From Thauera linaloolentis 47Lol = DSM 12138 (lineage in GTDB: Bacteria; Pseudomonadota; Gammaproteobacteria; Burkholderiales; Rhodocyclaceae): a stretch of DNA of 64,000 nucleotides. The position numbers and the translations under genes were made by a program. Of the stretch, positions 43,423 to 55,900 are shown piece after piece. Location of the stretch: the NCBI RefSeq assembly GCF_000310205.1, contig NZ_AMXE01000009.1:26420-90419 (forward strand), given 5' to 3'. Below the pieces are notes generated by a model that did no database searches, had not been told where the DNA came from, and saw only the letters and a program-made list of their open reading frames with translations. Every line of letters begins with the position of its first letter. Position 1 is the first letter of the stretch.

Positions 43423-43953
43423 TTAATAACGCCCAGTATGAAAATGCTCCAGATCGAACTTCCCGGTGTCGGGGTCGAAATAGCGCCGCTCATAGATGTC
43501 ACAATGAAGCCCGATATTGGCCCACATCCAGGGGCGGCTAAAATCTCTGATGCCATCTCCGCATCCCCAGCCTACTTGCCAAAAACCTTCTGTAGGAAGT
43601 TTGGCCACTTGCTCTGGCGTGTGGACATAGCCTGGCAGGTGTTTGGACAATGGCTTCGGTGCTTTCAAATGACAGCGAAAGCTACCGTTAGCATTGTGGA
43701 TTGCAGCATTATCGGGGTGAACATATGGTTCGGGGGATCCTCTAGGGTAAAGTACGACCAGTCCATCAAGAAGCGGAGTTGGGTAAAGATCGATCCATTG
43801 GTCAAACATGATAGTGATGGTCTTGGCGCCCAAGGTCCAAGTGGCCCCTCTAGGGGCTGGCTGATTTTGTGTTATTAGTTTTATTTTTCCGCTATCAGTG
43901 AGCATTGGACCGATAGTCTGACCATTCTTGTCCAGATAGTATAGTTCTTGCAT
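43423..43953 (-). CDS. probable immunity protein for the exoprotein toxin
   Basis: 176 residues from the ATG at 43953, 2 bases after the exoprotein stop (43956). Reading MQELYYLDKNGQTIGPMLT at the start and YFDPDTGKFDLEHFHTGRY at the end, it has no signal peptide or membrane helix, so it acts in the cytoplasm if at all. I do not recognise the family. A small AT-rich gene directly after the 3' end of a CdiA/FHA-type gene is the classical place of the cognate immunity gene (established for CdiBAI loci). Several Trp/Gly-rich stretches (GFWQVGWGCGDGIRDF) suggest a compact beta fold. The frame extends upstream into the exoprotein, but coupling favours 43953. Confidence 0.7.
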   Translation of the reverse strand: MQELYYLDKNGQTIGPMLTDSGKIKLITQNQPAPRGATWTLGAKTITIMFDQWIDLYPTPLLDGLVVLYPRGSPEPYVHPDNAAIHNANGSFRCHLKAPKPLSKHLPGYVHTPEQVAKLPTEGFWQVGWGCGDGIRDFSRPWMWANIGLHCDIYERRYFDPDTGKFDLEHFHTGRY

Positions 43954-43955
43954 CT

Positions 43956-46900
43956 TCACTGCGTTCTCGAAATTGGACGAGGATTGCGGGAAATGTCGCC
44001 GACCAAATATTCTGAATTCTCTAAAAGATAGGATTGCCATAAGGATTTTCCTGTCGCAGGGTCTTTGGTGTCCTTTCGAATATCAATTAACAATTCTATC
44101 TGCTGTCCGCCTCCAGGATATTGCTGTCCTGTCTGAATGAGCTCGCCTTGCGCATTTCTAAAATACTCATCCTGGGGGCCGACCATGCCACGACGGGTGG
44201 GCAGAGGCTGCCTGACGGTATATTCTCGAATGACCAAACTATCCATTATCGTGTTGCCCTCATGGATCAGTTCCTGTGGATTCTTCCACTCCGGCAGCAA
44301 GGCCAGTTGCTGCCTCGCCTCGTTGAGGTCAGTGTAAATACGTGTTCCGGCCCAGCCGCCCGGTCCTGAGGCGCTTGCGTTTTCGATGATGTACAACCTT
44401 TGACCCGGCTGGGCAAGCACATCGCGCACCGCGGTGCCGGGCATGTAGGGGGCCTGGGCGCCACTGGTCAGCGAGAGATAGGCATTGACGGCTTCCGCGC
44501 TGTTTCGGTTACCGTCCTTGAAGGCGGTTACGCTGTTGATGGCCAGGAGCTCATCCGGCGTGTATTGGGCGAGTCGGGTGGTCAGGTGTTCGATTTCCGC
44601 TGGCCGCGTTTTGTCGATCAACTTGTTAACGAGTACGTTGGCGGTGGCGACGCCCAATCCGGTGGGTAGTGCTTCTCCCAGTCCCAGATCTGCGGCGGTA
44701 ATGCCCAGTTGATTCAGGCAGAGCACCGGATTGGCGGTGCAGGCGGAAATGAATTCTGTGCCGGCCGCTGCGATCCTGGGCGCCAGCTTGGCAGCGAGTG
44801 CCGTTCCGCCTCCGCCGGTAAGCAACAGGGCGGCAGCCATCGCGCGTTTACCCTGATCCGTTTCACGATCGATATAGGTGCGCAAGGCTTCCGGTGTTGG
44901 ATTGCCGCCCAGCAGATTGCGATTCAGATGGGTATGGGCGAAATCCTGGTAGGCCTTGCTGTTGTATGTTTCGACGTAGCGTGCCGGATCGTAGAAATCG
45001 GCTTGCAGATGCTGACCGTCGGCGGTTCGCGTGGTGAAGTATTTAATCTCCCTGCCGCCCGTGTCGATGAAGCTTCCAGCTTCTGCTCCGACTTCCTGCA
45101 GGAAGAGCTTCGCCTGGGCGTTCAGGTAAGAATTGCCGTCGTTTGGTGTGATCTGGTCAAGATAGTCGACCTGGTCGGCTGCGTTCTCGGCAAGGATGTT
45201 GAGGGCTTGTGTTTCATCCAGGACCAGGCCTTCGCGCTTCATCCGTTCAATGAATTCGGCTACCCGCTCTTCGATGAGATCGATTTCTCGCGGATGCAAC
45301 TGTCGATTGTTTGCATCGACATTCATCCCCATTGCCGTGCCGGCGGTGCTGCCACCGGAGACGACGGCTCCGATGCCGGCGGCCGTGGTGCCGGAGATCA
45401 GCTGCCCGGCGAGGTCTGCCACACCATCGCTGGCACCAGCGTTCTTGAGCTCTTGGGTGATGCTGTCCTGGAATCGATCGAGCAGGGGAGCGGAACTGGC
45501 CGCCGCGCCGGCGCCCAAGGCGCCTTCGACCCCGCCGCTCAGGCCGCCGATGGCGGCGTGCAGGGCGATGCGGTAGGCGCCGCCTTCTTCCCATTTGGCG
45601 GCTTCTTCGGTGTTGCCTTGTCTCCGAAGTTCGTTGGCCTGGGTGGCAGCGAAGTCGGCCGCGACCTTGGGAGCGTATTGGTTGAAGGTCTGCGTGATCC
45701 TGACCTGCGCATCGATCTCCTTCTGCACCGCCTCCGCATCGAAGATCGGCGCGATGCCGGTGGGCGCGTCGCCCGTGCGCACTGCAGTGTCCCCTGCGAT
45801 GCCGCTGATGCCGGCGGTGGTGATGCTGCGGGCGCTGTCGCTGTCTTCGCCGAAACCGGCGCTGGTGCCTTGCGGGGTGAATGCCCCATCGAAGCTCACA
45901 CCCGTACCGATGTTCAGGCTCGCGCCCTGGGCATCGTACTCGGCCCTGTTTTCGAGGTCGGCGAGCGTTAGGGTGCCGCCGGTGCTGAAGCGGTTCCGGC
46001 CTTCTTCCACGGCCTGATCGGTGCTGGCGATGGCCGCGCCGGTCAGCGTGGTGTCGCCGCCGACCTTGACGTCGAAGCCGCCGTCGCCCGCTTCGATGCC
46101 GCTGCGCTCGGTGACACTGGCGTAGTCGCTGTCGATGTTGCTGCCGGCCAGGCTGATGCTGCCGGTGCTGGTGGCACCGTAGCAGAAGGGCGGGATGCAC
46201 AGGCTGAGGCTGAAGCCGGCATTTTTCTGCCTGCTGTCGTAGGTGTGGATGTCCTGCAGGCTCTCGATGACGAGGTTGCCGCCGATGTTGGCCGCGACCC
46301 GGTCGGCGGAGACGACGGCGCCCCGGAAGGCGGTGTCGCCGCCCGAGGTCAGCGTGGCGGTGTCGCCGGCCTGGACATGGGTGTGGGTCCAGGTGTGATC
46401 GTCGCCGTCGGCGTCGCCCCGGGCCTGGCTGGCACCGAGCTGGAGGGTGAAACCGTTCTGGCTGCCGCCCAGCGCAAAGCCGATGCCGATGCTGGCGCTG
46501 CTGCTCGTGTTGTCGCTGTGCTGCTCGGCGCGGTTCTCGGCGGCCAGCAGGCGGATTTCATCCTCGGCGGCGAGGGTGGCCTTGCCTCCAGCCGTGACCT
46601 GCGCGCCGCGCAGCGTGAGGTCGCTGTGCTCGCCCGCCCCCGTGGCGCTGATGCGGATGTCGCCGCCGGCCTGCACGGTGGAGCCCGTGGCGGTATCGGT
46701 GGTCTGGGTGCTGCTTTGCTTGCTGCTGGCGCTGCCCACGCTGATGCTGATGTTGATGCCGCCCACCTTGTCGGCGGCGTTGGCGTCGCGCCCGGCGATG
46801 GCCTCGCCCTTGTCGTTGAATTCGGTGGCGATCTGGCCGTCCTTGCCGGCGATGGTCGTGCCCTGTCCGGCGATCACCGCATCGTAGGCAGTCTTGCCGG

Positions 46901-49900
46901 CCAGCGCAGTGCTGGCCGCGGCCAGTGCGTGCATGCGCCCATCGTCGGTGTCGCTGACGGCCTTGCCGAGTTCGCGCACGGTCTGCACGGCGCTGAGCAC
47001 CGGGCTGCTGATGCTCAGCGTCAGGCCGGACTGCTTGAACTTCTGCTCGAAGCGGTAGGCGCTGGCCTCGCGCGCCTCGACGATGTCGACGGTCTGCGCG
47101 GCGATGTCGATGTCGCCGCCCGGGGCGAGCACGTCGCTGCCGGTCTGGGTGTACTGCCGCCCGGCCACCAGGGTGATGTTGCCCTGGACACTGCCGACGG
47201 TGCTGCCCACGGCGGTGGTGGCGTCGGTGTCGGTGTTCTGCGTGAGCTTTTGCGAACCGACACTGAGGCTGGCGCCCGAAGTGGACAGGCCGCTCTTCTT
47301 CTCCTTGCGGAAGTGGGTCTCGGCATGGGTTTCGGTGGCGGCTTCGATCCTCAGGTCGCGTCCGGCGGCCAGCGTCAGGTCCGTGGTGGCGACGACGTTG
47401 CTGCCGTGCACGCTCAGATCGTTGCCGGCGGCCAGCGCCACGCTGTCGCCGGAGAAGGTGCTGGCGAGCGCGGTGCGTTGGTCCAGGGTGTCGAGGGTCT
47501 CGCGGCTGCGCTTGGACAGCGCGTTGCCCTTGCTGCTCTTGCGCCAGCGCTCGGACGACAGCGTGGCTTCGCCGGCGTCGATCGTCAGGTCGCGCGCGGT
47601 CGAGGCGGCCAGTGTGCCGCCGGCAGTCACGTCGGCGGCACGGGCGGAGAGGTCGCGTCCGGCGGACAGCGACAGATCGCCGGCCGTGTCGATGAGGGTG
47701 CCGCGCTCGGTGCTGCTGTCCTCTCGCCAGCGGTTGCCTTTGCTGGAGGTCGAGGCCTGGCTGGTTTCGGTGACGGTGCCGAGCACCAGATCGCGCCCGG
47801 CGCCGAGGCGGGTGCTGCCGTCGCCGGCATTGCTCACGGCCGCGGCCAGCAGGCTGAGGTCTCGTCCGGCGGCAGCCACCAAGGTGCCGCCTTCGCCGGT
47901 AACGTACAGGCCGGCGACGCGCTCGATGGCGGTGCGCTGCACGGTGGCATTGGCTGCGCGGCCTTCTGCCGGGGCGTAGTCGCGGTCGACGGTGGTGCTT
48001 TCAATGCTCAGGTCGCGGCCGGCGCTGGTCTGCAGCGTGCGTTCGGCGCGGATCTGTCCGCCGAGCACGGCGAGATCCTGGCTGGCCTGAACGGTGACGT
48101 CGCGGCCGACGACGGTGCCGCGCTCGACGCTGATGTCGGTGCCGGTGAGCAGCACGGCCTGGCGGCCGGCGATGGTGCCGCTGGTGAAGAGTTCGCCGGC
48201 GGTGTCCAGGGCGACGTTGCCGCCGGCCAGCAGCGCGCCTTCGGGGGTGAGGTCACCCTGCCGGATGCTGGCGTAGATGCGCGGTACCAGCACGCGCTGG
48301 GTGCTGCCGTCGGCCAGGGTCACGCTTTCCTCGACCAACCATACGATGTCGGTGGTCAGCCGTGCCATCTGTTCGGCCGAGAGTGCGACCCCGGGCACCA
48401 ACTGCCATTCTCGGGCGTAGGTTACGCCGGCATTCATCAGCGCGCGGTACTGCGCTTCGTCGTCGGCGTGGCCGGGCAGGAAGCGCCGGCCGGTGAGCTG
48501 GGCGATCTGCTCGGTCAGCAGGCGCTGCTCGTAGAAGCCGTCGCCCAGGCGTTTCTGGATCAGCGCGGGGTCCAGGCCGAGTGCTTCGAGCATGTAGTCG
48601 GAAGACAGCCAGGTTTGATAGTGGGTGAAGGCCGGATCGGTTTCGATCAGGTAGCCGGCAGGGCCGTCGGGCTGTATGTGGTAGAGGCGGCTGGCGGGCA
48701 GGGCCAGCGCGGGCGCTGCGGTGGCGACGATGGCCGTGGGGGCGTCGCCGCTGCTGGCGGCAGCGGCCCGGGTGATGCGGGTGATGGTGCCGCCCGTGCC
48801 GTGCGACGTTTCGTGCGCGATGATGTCGGTGGCAGTCTCGGCCTGGGCGCCGTCCGCCGGGGCGGTGTCGGCCGTCAGGGTTCGTGCCGATGCGTCAGGC
48901 TGGATGGCGGTGGCGAGCGGGGCGTCGGTTGCCGGGTCGGTTTGGGCGGCGGCGGCCAGGTCGGTGTCGGCGCGGGTGGTCCGTGCCGTGCTGTCGGGCC
49001 GGGATGCGGTGGCGAGGCGGGTGTCCGCGTTCGCGGTGTGGACGGCCGCGCCGGGTTGGGGGGCGGTGGAGATATCGGTGTCGGCGGCCGCGGTCTGCGC
49101 CGTTGAGCCGGGCTGGGCGGCGGCGGCCAGACGGGTGTCGGCGTTTGCGGTCTGTGCCGATGCGTTTGGCTGGGTGGCGGTGGCCAGGCCTGTGTCTGCG
49201 CTCGCGGTTTGCGCCGCCGCGCCGGGTTGGGACACGGTGGCGAGATGCGTGCCGGCGCTGCCGGTCGCGGCGGCCCGTTGAGCGTTGACGCCGTGGTCCG
49301 TGTCGGTTTGTGAGTCTGCCGTGCTGCCGATGAGGGCGGGGTCGTGGCTGGCGGGGGGGAGGGTGCCGGGGGCGGCGCCGGTGGCGTCGACGACCGGCGC
49401 GGCATTGTGCCGGATGCTCAGGTTGTCGATGCGTTGGGTGAAGCTGCCCGTCAGCGTGCCGCCCGCGCTGATGATGCCGAGTACGCTGCCGATCAGGGTC
49501 TGGGTGCTGCTGGCGGTGGTCGTGGCACCGTGATCGCGGCTGACCCAGTGCCACAGGTGCTCGGTCGAGGTGGTATCGGTTTGCTCGAAGAGTTCGGCGC
49601 CGGTATTGAGCAGCGTCGAGCCGGTAAGCGCCATGTCGCCGCCGGACTGGATGATGCTGTAGCGGTTGTCCAGCGTGCCGGCGTTCAGCGTCATGTTGCC
49701 GCCGGCGCGCAGGATCGCCGCCGGCGAATCGGCGGTGATGATGTCGCGCTGGTATTGCCGGGTGGTGGCGATGTCATAGGTGTAGTCGCATTCGTTCTCC
49801 GGGTCGCGGCAGACCTGCCGGTAGGCTGTCTGCGAAACGCCTTGCTGTTCGAGCGCGGCGACCATCCGGGCGAGGTGCTCGGGGTACTCGGCGGCCAGCG

Positions 49901-52900
49901 TGTCGATGATGACGCGCCAGATGGCGGCGGAGTCGCTCATCGACATCAAGGGGTGGGCATTGACGGCCGCTGCCAGGCGGGCACGTTCGGCTTCGGTGAG
50001 CCCGCCGCCGGTGGGGCCGTCATAGCCGATGAGGTCGCCCCATAGGTTGATGAATTCGTGGTAGGCGCCCCAATTGCGCCGGTAGACGGGGAAGCTGTCC
50101 TCGTTATCTTCGGTGAATGTGAAGGCGTTGACGAGCGCTTCGTCCGGTGCACCGCCCAGCATCTTGGCCACGATGTTGATGTAGCGGTCGCGTATGTAGT
50201 CGCGCCAGATGCCGATGCTCGACTCTGCGATCGGCCAGTGGAATTGCAGGCCGGGGGCGTAGTCGAGCAGGTCGATGCCGCCCTGCGGGCCGCTGCTGGG
50301 CTGCCGCTCCATGTCGAAGGTGCGCTTGCGGTTGATGAGGCTGGCCGTGTCGATGGCGAGGTTTCCCGTAGCTTCGATGGTGGCGCTGACGTTGTCGATG
50401 CTGTCCGCCTGCCCGGTGGCCCGGCGATTCGCGTCCAGGCTGCCGCCAATGGACAGGTCGCCGGCGGAGAAGATCAGGGCTTCGTCGCGGTTGTTGAGCG
50501 CGCCCACGCCCAGGTCGAGGCGCTCGCGGGCGGCGATGACCGGTGCCGAACTTCCGTCGGCGAGGTTGTTTAGGGTGCCGGCGGTAATGGCCAGGTGGTC
50601 GCCGTAGATGCGTCCGCTGCCGAGGTTGTCTAGCGTGCCGGCCTGGATGCGGGTTTCGCCGCCGTCGATCAGGCCGTGGTTGTCCAACGTGCCGCTGACG
50701 GAGATGTCCAGCATGCCGCCGGCCAGGGTTCCGGTGGCCTCGTTGGTCAGCGACGAGGCTTTCAGGACGAGTTCGTCCCCGGCGCGGACGGTGCCGCTGT
50801 TGCTCAGCGTGCCGGTCGTCGTCATGCGGATGTCGCCGGCGGTGGAGATTTCGCCAGTGTTGACGATATCGGCGTCCAGGTCGAAGGCGAGGTCGCTGTT
50901 CGAGCGCAGCCGGCCGTCGCCCGAGATGCGTCCGGCATGCAGCGAGAGTTCGCCGTCGGCAATGAAGGTGCCGCCCAGGTTGTCGATGGCCAGCGCGCGT
51001 GTCGCGCTGTCGTCGAGGACGGTGAGTGTCGTCCGCGAACTCACCAGGCCGCTGCGGTTGTCGATGGTTTGGCCGCTGCGCAGGATGAGTGCGTCGTCGG
51101 CGCGTAGCGCGCCGTCGCGGTTGTCGATCTCGGGAGCGGATATGTCGATGGTGTGGCCTTCGATGCCCTTGTCGGTGGCCTGGGTGGCGGCGTTGACCAG
51201 GCGCGCCGTCTCGGCCGTCAGCGCACCGCCCGCGCGCATCAGGCCGCTGCGGTTGTCGATGAGGCTGATGGCGCGGATGTCGAGATCGCCTGCGGTTTGC
51301 ATGTTGCCGCCCTGGTTGTCGAGGACGGTCGCGGCCGCAAGGTCCATGCCCGCCTGGGCAAGCAGATGTCCGTCCTGGTTGGCGATGCTTTCGCCATCGA
51401 TGCCCAGGACTCCGCCCGCGCGAACAAAGCCTGCCGTGTTGTCCACGGTGCCGGCTGCGATGGTGATGTCGCCCTGGGCGATGAGGCCGCCGCTGTCGGC
51501 GGTGTCGCGGTTGATGAGCGCCTGGCCGTGGGTGTCGACGTCGAGGGTGGTGCCGGCCTGGATCAGGCCGGCGGTATTGTCGAGCTGGCCGCTGTCGATG
51601 GCGAGAGCGGTTTCAGTAACGATCTGGCCGTGGGTGTTCTCCAGGGCCTGCTCGTGCGTGTCGATCTGGGCTGCGCGGGCGACGAGGGTGCCGTGCTCGT
51701 TGGTCAGCCCATGGCTGGAGAGCGTGAGATCGGTGGCGGCTTCGATGCGGCCGCTGGTGTTGTCGAGGATGCCGCCGGTGTCGATGTCTGCCTGCCCGGC
51801 CACGGCGCCGAGCGTGCCGCCATCGTTGTCGAGGGCGCTGGCGGCGGCGATGTCGAGGTTCTTGCCGGCGACGATCCGGCCGGCGGCGTTGCCGAGCACA
51901 TCGGCGCTTCGGATGGACAGGTCGTCCTGGGCGCTGAGCGTGCCGCCGTCGTTGCGCAGGGCGCCGGTGGTGGTGTTCAGGACCAGGCTGCCGTCGGTGA
52001 CGATCTGTCCGTCGTCGCGGTTGTCCAGCTCGCCGGCCGTCAGGCCGAGCGAGGCGGCGCTGGCGATCAGGCCGCCGCGGTTGTCCACCTGGCCGGCGAC
52101 GGCAAGGGTGGCGAGGTCGCTACCGGCCTGGGTGATGCGGCCCTGCCGGTTGTCCAGCGCTTGTGCGTCGAGGGCCAAGGTAGCGCCCGTGCCGATGGTG
52201 CCGCCGACGTTGTCGAGTTCGCCGGTAGCCAGCGTGAGCGTGCCCTGGGCGAGGAGGCCGCCGTTGTCGGCGGTGTCGCGGTTGATGAGCGCCCGGCCGT
52301 GGGTGTCGAGGTCGAGGGTGGCGCCGGCCTGGATCAGGCCGGCGGTGTTGTCGAGCTGGCCGCTGTCGATGGCGAGAGTTGTTTCGGCGGCGAGTTGGCC
52401 ATGGGTGTTGTCCAGGGCCTGGCCGTGCGTATCGATCCGGGCTGCGTGGGCGATGAGGGTACCGTGGTCGTTGGCCAGGCCGCGGCTGGACAGCGTGAGA
52501 TCGGTGGCGGCTTCGATGCGTCCACCGGTGTTGTTGATGGCACCATCGGCGGAGATGTCCGCCCGGCCGGCGACGGCGCCGAGGGTGCCGCTGGTGTTGT
52601 CGAGGGCGCCGGTGGCGGCGATGTCGAGGTCCTTGCCGGCGACGATTCGGCCGGCGGCGTTGCCGAGTGCGTCGGCGCTTTGGACGGCCAGATCGTCCTG
52701 GGCGCTGAGCGTGCCGCCGTCGTTGGCCAAAGCGCCGGTCATCGTGTTCATGACCAGGCTACCGTCGGTGACGATCTGTCCGCCGTCGCGGTTGTCCAGC
52801 TCGCCGGCCGTCAGGCCGAGCGAGGCGGCGCTGGCGATCAAGCCGTTGCGATTGTCGATCTGGCCGGCCACGGAAATGGCGGCCGGGGTGCCGCCGGCCT

Positions 52901-55900
52901 GGGTGATGTGCCCGTGCCGGTTGTCCAGTGCCTGTGCGTCGAGGGCCAGGGCGGCACCCGTGCCGATGGTGCCGCCGGTGTTGTCCACGGCTCCGGCGTC
53001 GAGCGTGAGATTGCCTTGGGCAAGGAGGCCGCCGCCGTCGGCAGTGTCGCGGTTGATGAGCGCCTGGCCGTGGGTGTCGAGGTGGAGGGTGGTGCCGGCC
53101 TGGATCAGGCCGGCGGTGTTGTCGAGCTGGCCGCTATCGATGGCGAGTGCAGCCTCGGCGGCGATCTGGCCGTGGGTGTTGCTCAGGGCCTGGCCTTGGG
53201 TGTCGAGGCTGACTGCGCGGGCGATGAGAGTGCCGTGGTCGTTGGTCAGGCCGTGGCCGGACAGGGCGAGCGCTGTGGCGGCTTCGATGCGTCCGCTGGT
53301 GTTGTTGACGGCGCCATCGGCGGTGATGTCCGCCCGGCCGGTGACGGCGCCGAGCGTGCCGCCGGTATTGTCGAGGGTACCGGCGGTGTCGATGTCGAGG
53401 TCCTTGCCGGCGACGATCCGGCCGGCGGCGTTGCCGAGCGTATCGGTGCTTTGTATGGACAGGTCGTCCTGGGCGCTGAGCGTGCCGCCGTCGTTGCGCA
53501 GAGCGCCGCTGGTGGTGTTCAGGACCAGGCTGCCGTCGGTGACGATCTGTCCGCCGTCGCGGTTGTCCAGCTCGCCGGCCGTCAGGCCGAGCGAGGCGGC
53601 GCTGGCGATCAGGCCATCGCGGTTGTCGATCCGGCCAGCTACGGCAAGGGCGGTGAGGCCGCTACCGGCCTGGGTGATGCGTCCGCCGTGATTGGAGATC
53701 GAAGCGGCATCGAGCGCGAGGGCGCCGGTTGTGCCGATGGCACCGCGGGTGTTGTCCACGGCTCCGGCGTCGAGCGTGAGATTGCCCTGGGCGATGAGGC
53801 CGCCGCTGTCGGCGGTGTCGCGGTTGACGAGCGCCTGGCCGTGAGTGTCGACGTCGAGGGTGGTGCCGGCCTGGATCAGGCCGGCGGTGTTATCGAGTTG
53901 GCCGCTATCGATGGCGAGGGCGGCTGCGGCAGCGATCTGGCCGTGGGTGTTGCTCAGGGCCTGGCCGTGGGTGTCGAGGCTGACTGCCCGCGCGAACAGG
54001 GTGCCGCCATCGTTGTTGAGGCCCTGGCCGGACAGCGTGAGATCGGTGGCGGCTTCGATGTGTCCGGAGGTGTTGTTGACGGCGCCATCGGCGGAGACGA
54101 GCGCCTGCCCGGCAACGGCGCCGAGGGTGCCGCTGGTGTTGTCGAGGGCGCCGGCGGTGGCGATGTCGAGGTCCTTGCCGGCGACGATCCGGCCGGCGGT
54201 GTTGCCGAGCACATCGGTGCTTTGGACGGACAGGTCGTCCTGGGCGCTGAGTGTGCCGCCGTCGTTGCGTAGGGCACCCGCCGTGGTGCTCAGAGCCAGG
54301 CTGCCGTCGGTGACGATCTGCCCGCCGTCGCGGTTGTCCAGCTCGCCGGCCGTCAGGTCGAGCGAGGCGGCGCTGGCGATCAGGCCGCTGCGGTTGTTGA
54401 TGTGGCCGGCGACGGCAAGGGCGGTGGGGTCGCTGCCGGCCTGGGTGATGCGTCCGCCGTGATTGGTGAGGGCGCTCGCATCGAGGGCCAAGGCGGCGCC
54501 GGTGCCGATGGTGCCGCCGACGTTGTCCACAGCCCCTGCGTCGAGCGTGAGATTGCCTTGGGCGAGAAGGCCGCCGCCGTCGGCGGTGTCGCGGTTGATG
54601 AGTGCCTGGCCGTGGGTGTCGAGGTCGAGGGTGGCGCCGGCCTGGAGCAGGCCGGCGGTGTTGTCGAGGCGGCCGCTATCGATGGTGAGGGCGGTTGCGG
54701 CGGCGATCCGGCCGTGGGTGTTGCTCAGGGCCTGGCCGTGGGTGTCGAGGCCGACCGTCCTTGCGAACAGGGTACCGCCATCGTTGTTGAGGCCGTGGCC
54801 GGACAGTGTGAGATCGGTGGCCGCCTCGATGCGTCCGCTGGCGTTGGTGACGGCGCTATCGGCGGTGATGTGTGCCCAGCCGGCGACGGCGCCGAGGGTG
54901 CCATCGCTGTTATCGAGGGTCGCGGCGGCGATGTCGAGGTTCTTGCCGGCGACGATCTGGCCGGCGGCGTTGCCGAGCGCGTCGGCGCTCCGGATGGACA
55001 GGTCGTCCTGGGCGCTGAGCGTGCCGCCGTCGTTGGCCAGAGCGCCGGCCGTCGTGTTCAGGACCAGGCTGCCGTCGGTGGCGATCTGCCCGCCGTCGCG
55101 GTTGTCCAGCTCGCCGGCCGTCAGGTCGAGCGAGGCGGCGCTGGCGATCAGGCCATCGCGGTTGTCGATCCGGCCAGCGGCGGCAAGGGCAGTGAGGCCG
55201 CTACCGGCCTGGGTGATGCGTCCGCCGCGATTGGAGAGCGTCGCGGCGTCGAGGGCGAGGGTGCCGGCCGTGCCGATGGTGCCGCGGGCGTTGTCCACGG
55301 CTCCGGTGTCGAGCGTGAGATTGCCCTGGGCGATGAGGCCGCCGCCGTCGGCGGTGTCGCGGTTGATGAGTGCCTGGCCGTGAGTGTCGACGTCGAGGGT
55401 GGTGCCGGCCTGGATCAGGCCGGCGGTGTTATCGAGTTGGCCGCTATCGATGGCGAGGGCGGCTGCGGCAGCGATCTGGCCGTGGGTGTTGCTCAGGGTC
55501 TGGCCTTGGGCGTCGAGCTGGATAGTCCGGGCGACGAGGGTGCCGTGGTCGTTGGCGAGGCCATGGCTGGACAGGGTGAGATCGGTGGCGGCTTCGATGC
55601 GTCCGGCGATGCCGGTCAGATTGCCGCTGGCACTGATGTCTGCCCGGCCGGCAATGGCACCAAGCGTGCCGCCGGTGTTGTCGAGGGCGCCGGCGGTGTC
55701 GATGTCGAGGTTCTTGCCGGCGACGATCTGGCCGGCGGCGTTGCCGAGCGCGTCGGCGCTTCGGACGGACAGGTCGTCCTGGGCGCTGAGCGTGCCGCCG
55801 TCGTTGTGCAGGGTGCCGGTGGTGGTGTTCAGGACCAGGCTGCCGTCGGTGAGGATCTGCCCGCCGTCGTGGTTGTCCAGTTCGCCGGCCGTCAGGTCGA

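Noticed and set aside
48801..48815. HETSH (HExxH-like zinc motif) inside the exoprotein
   Set aside because: It sits in a low-complexity linker with no surrounding metalloprotease features; probably chance.
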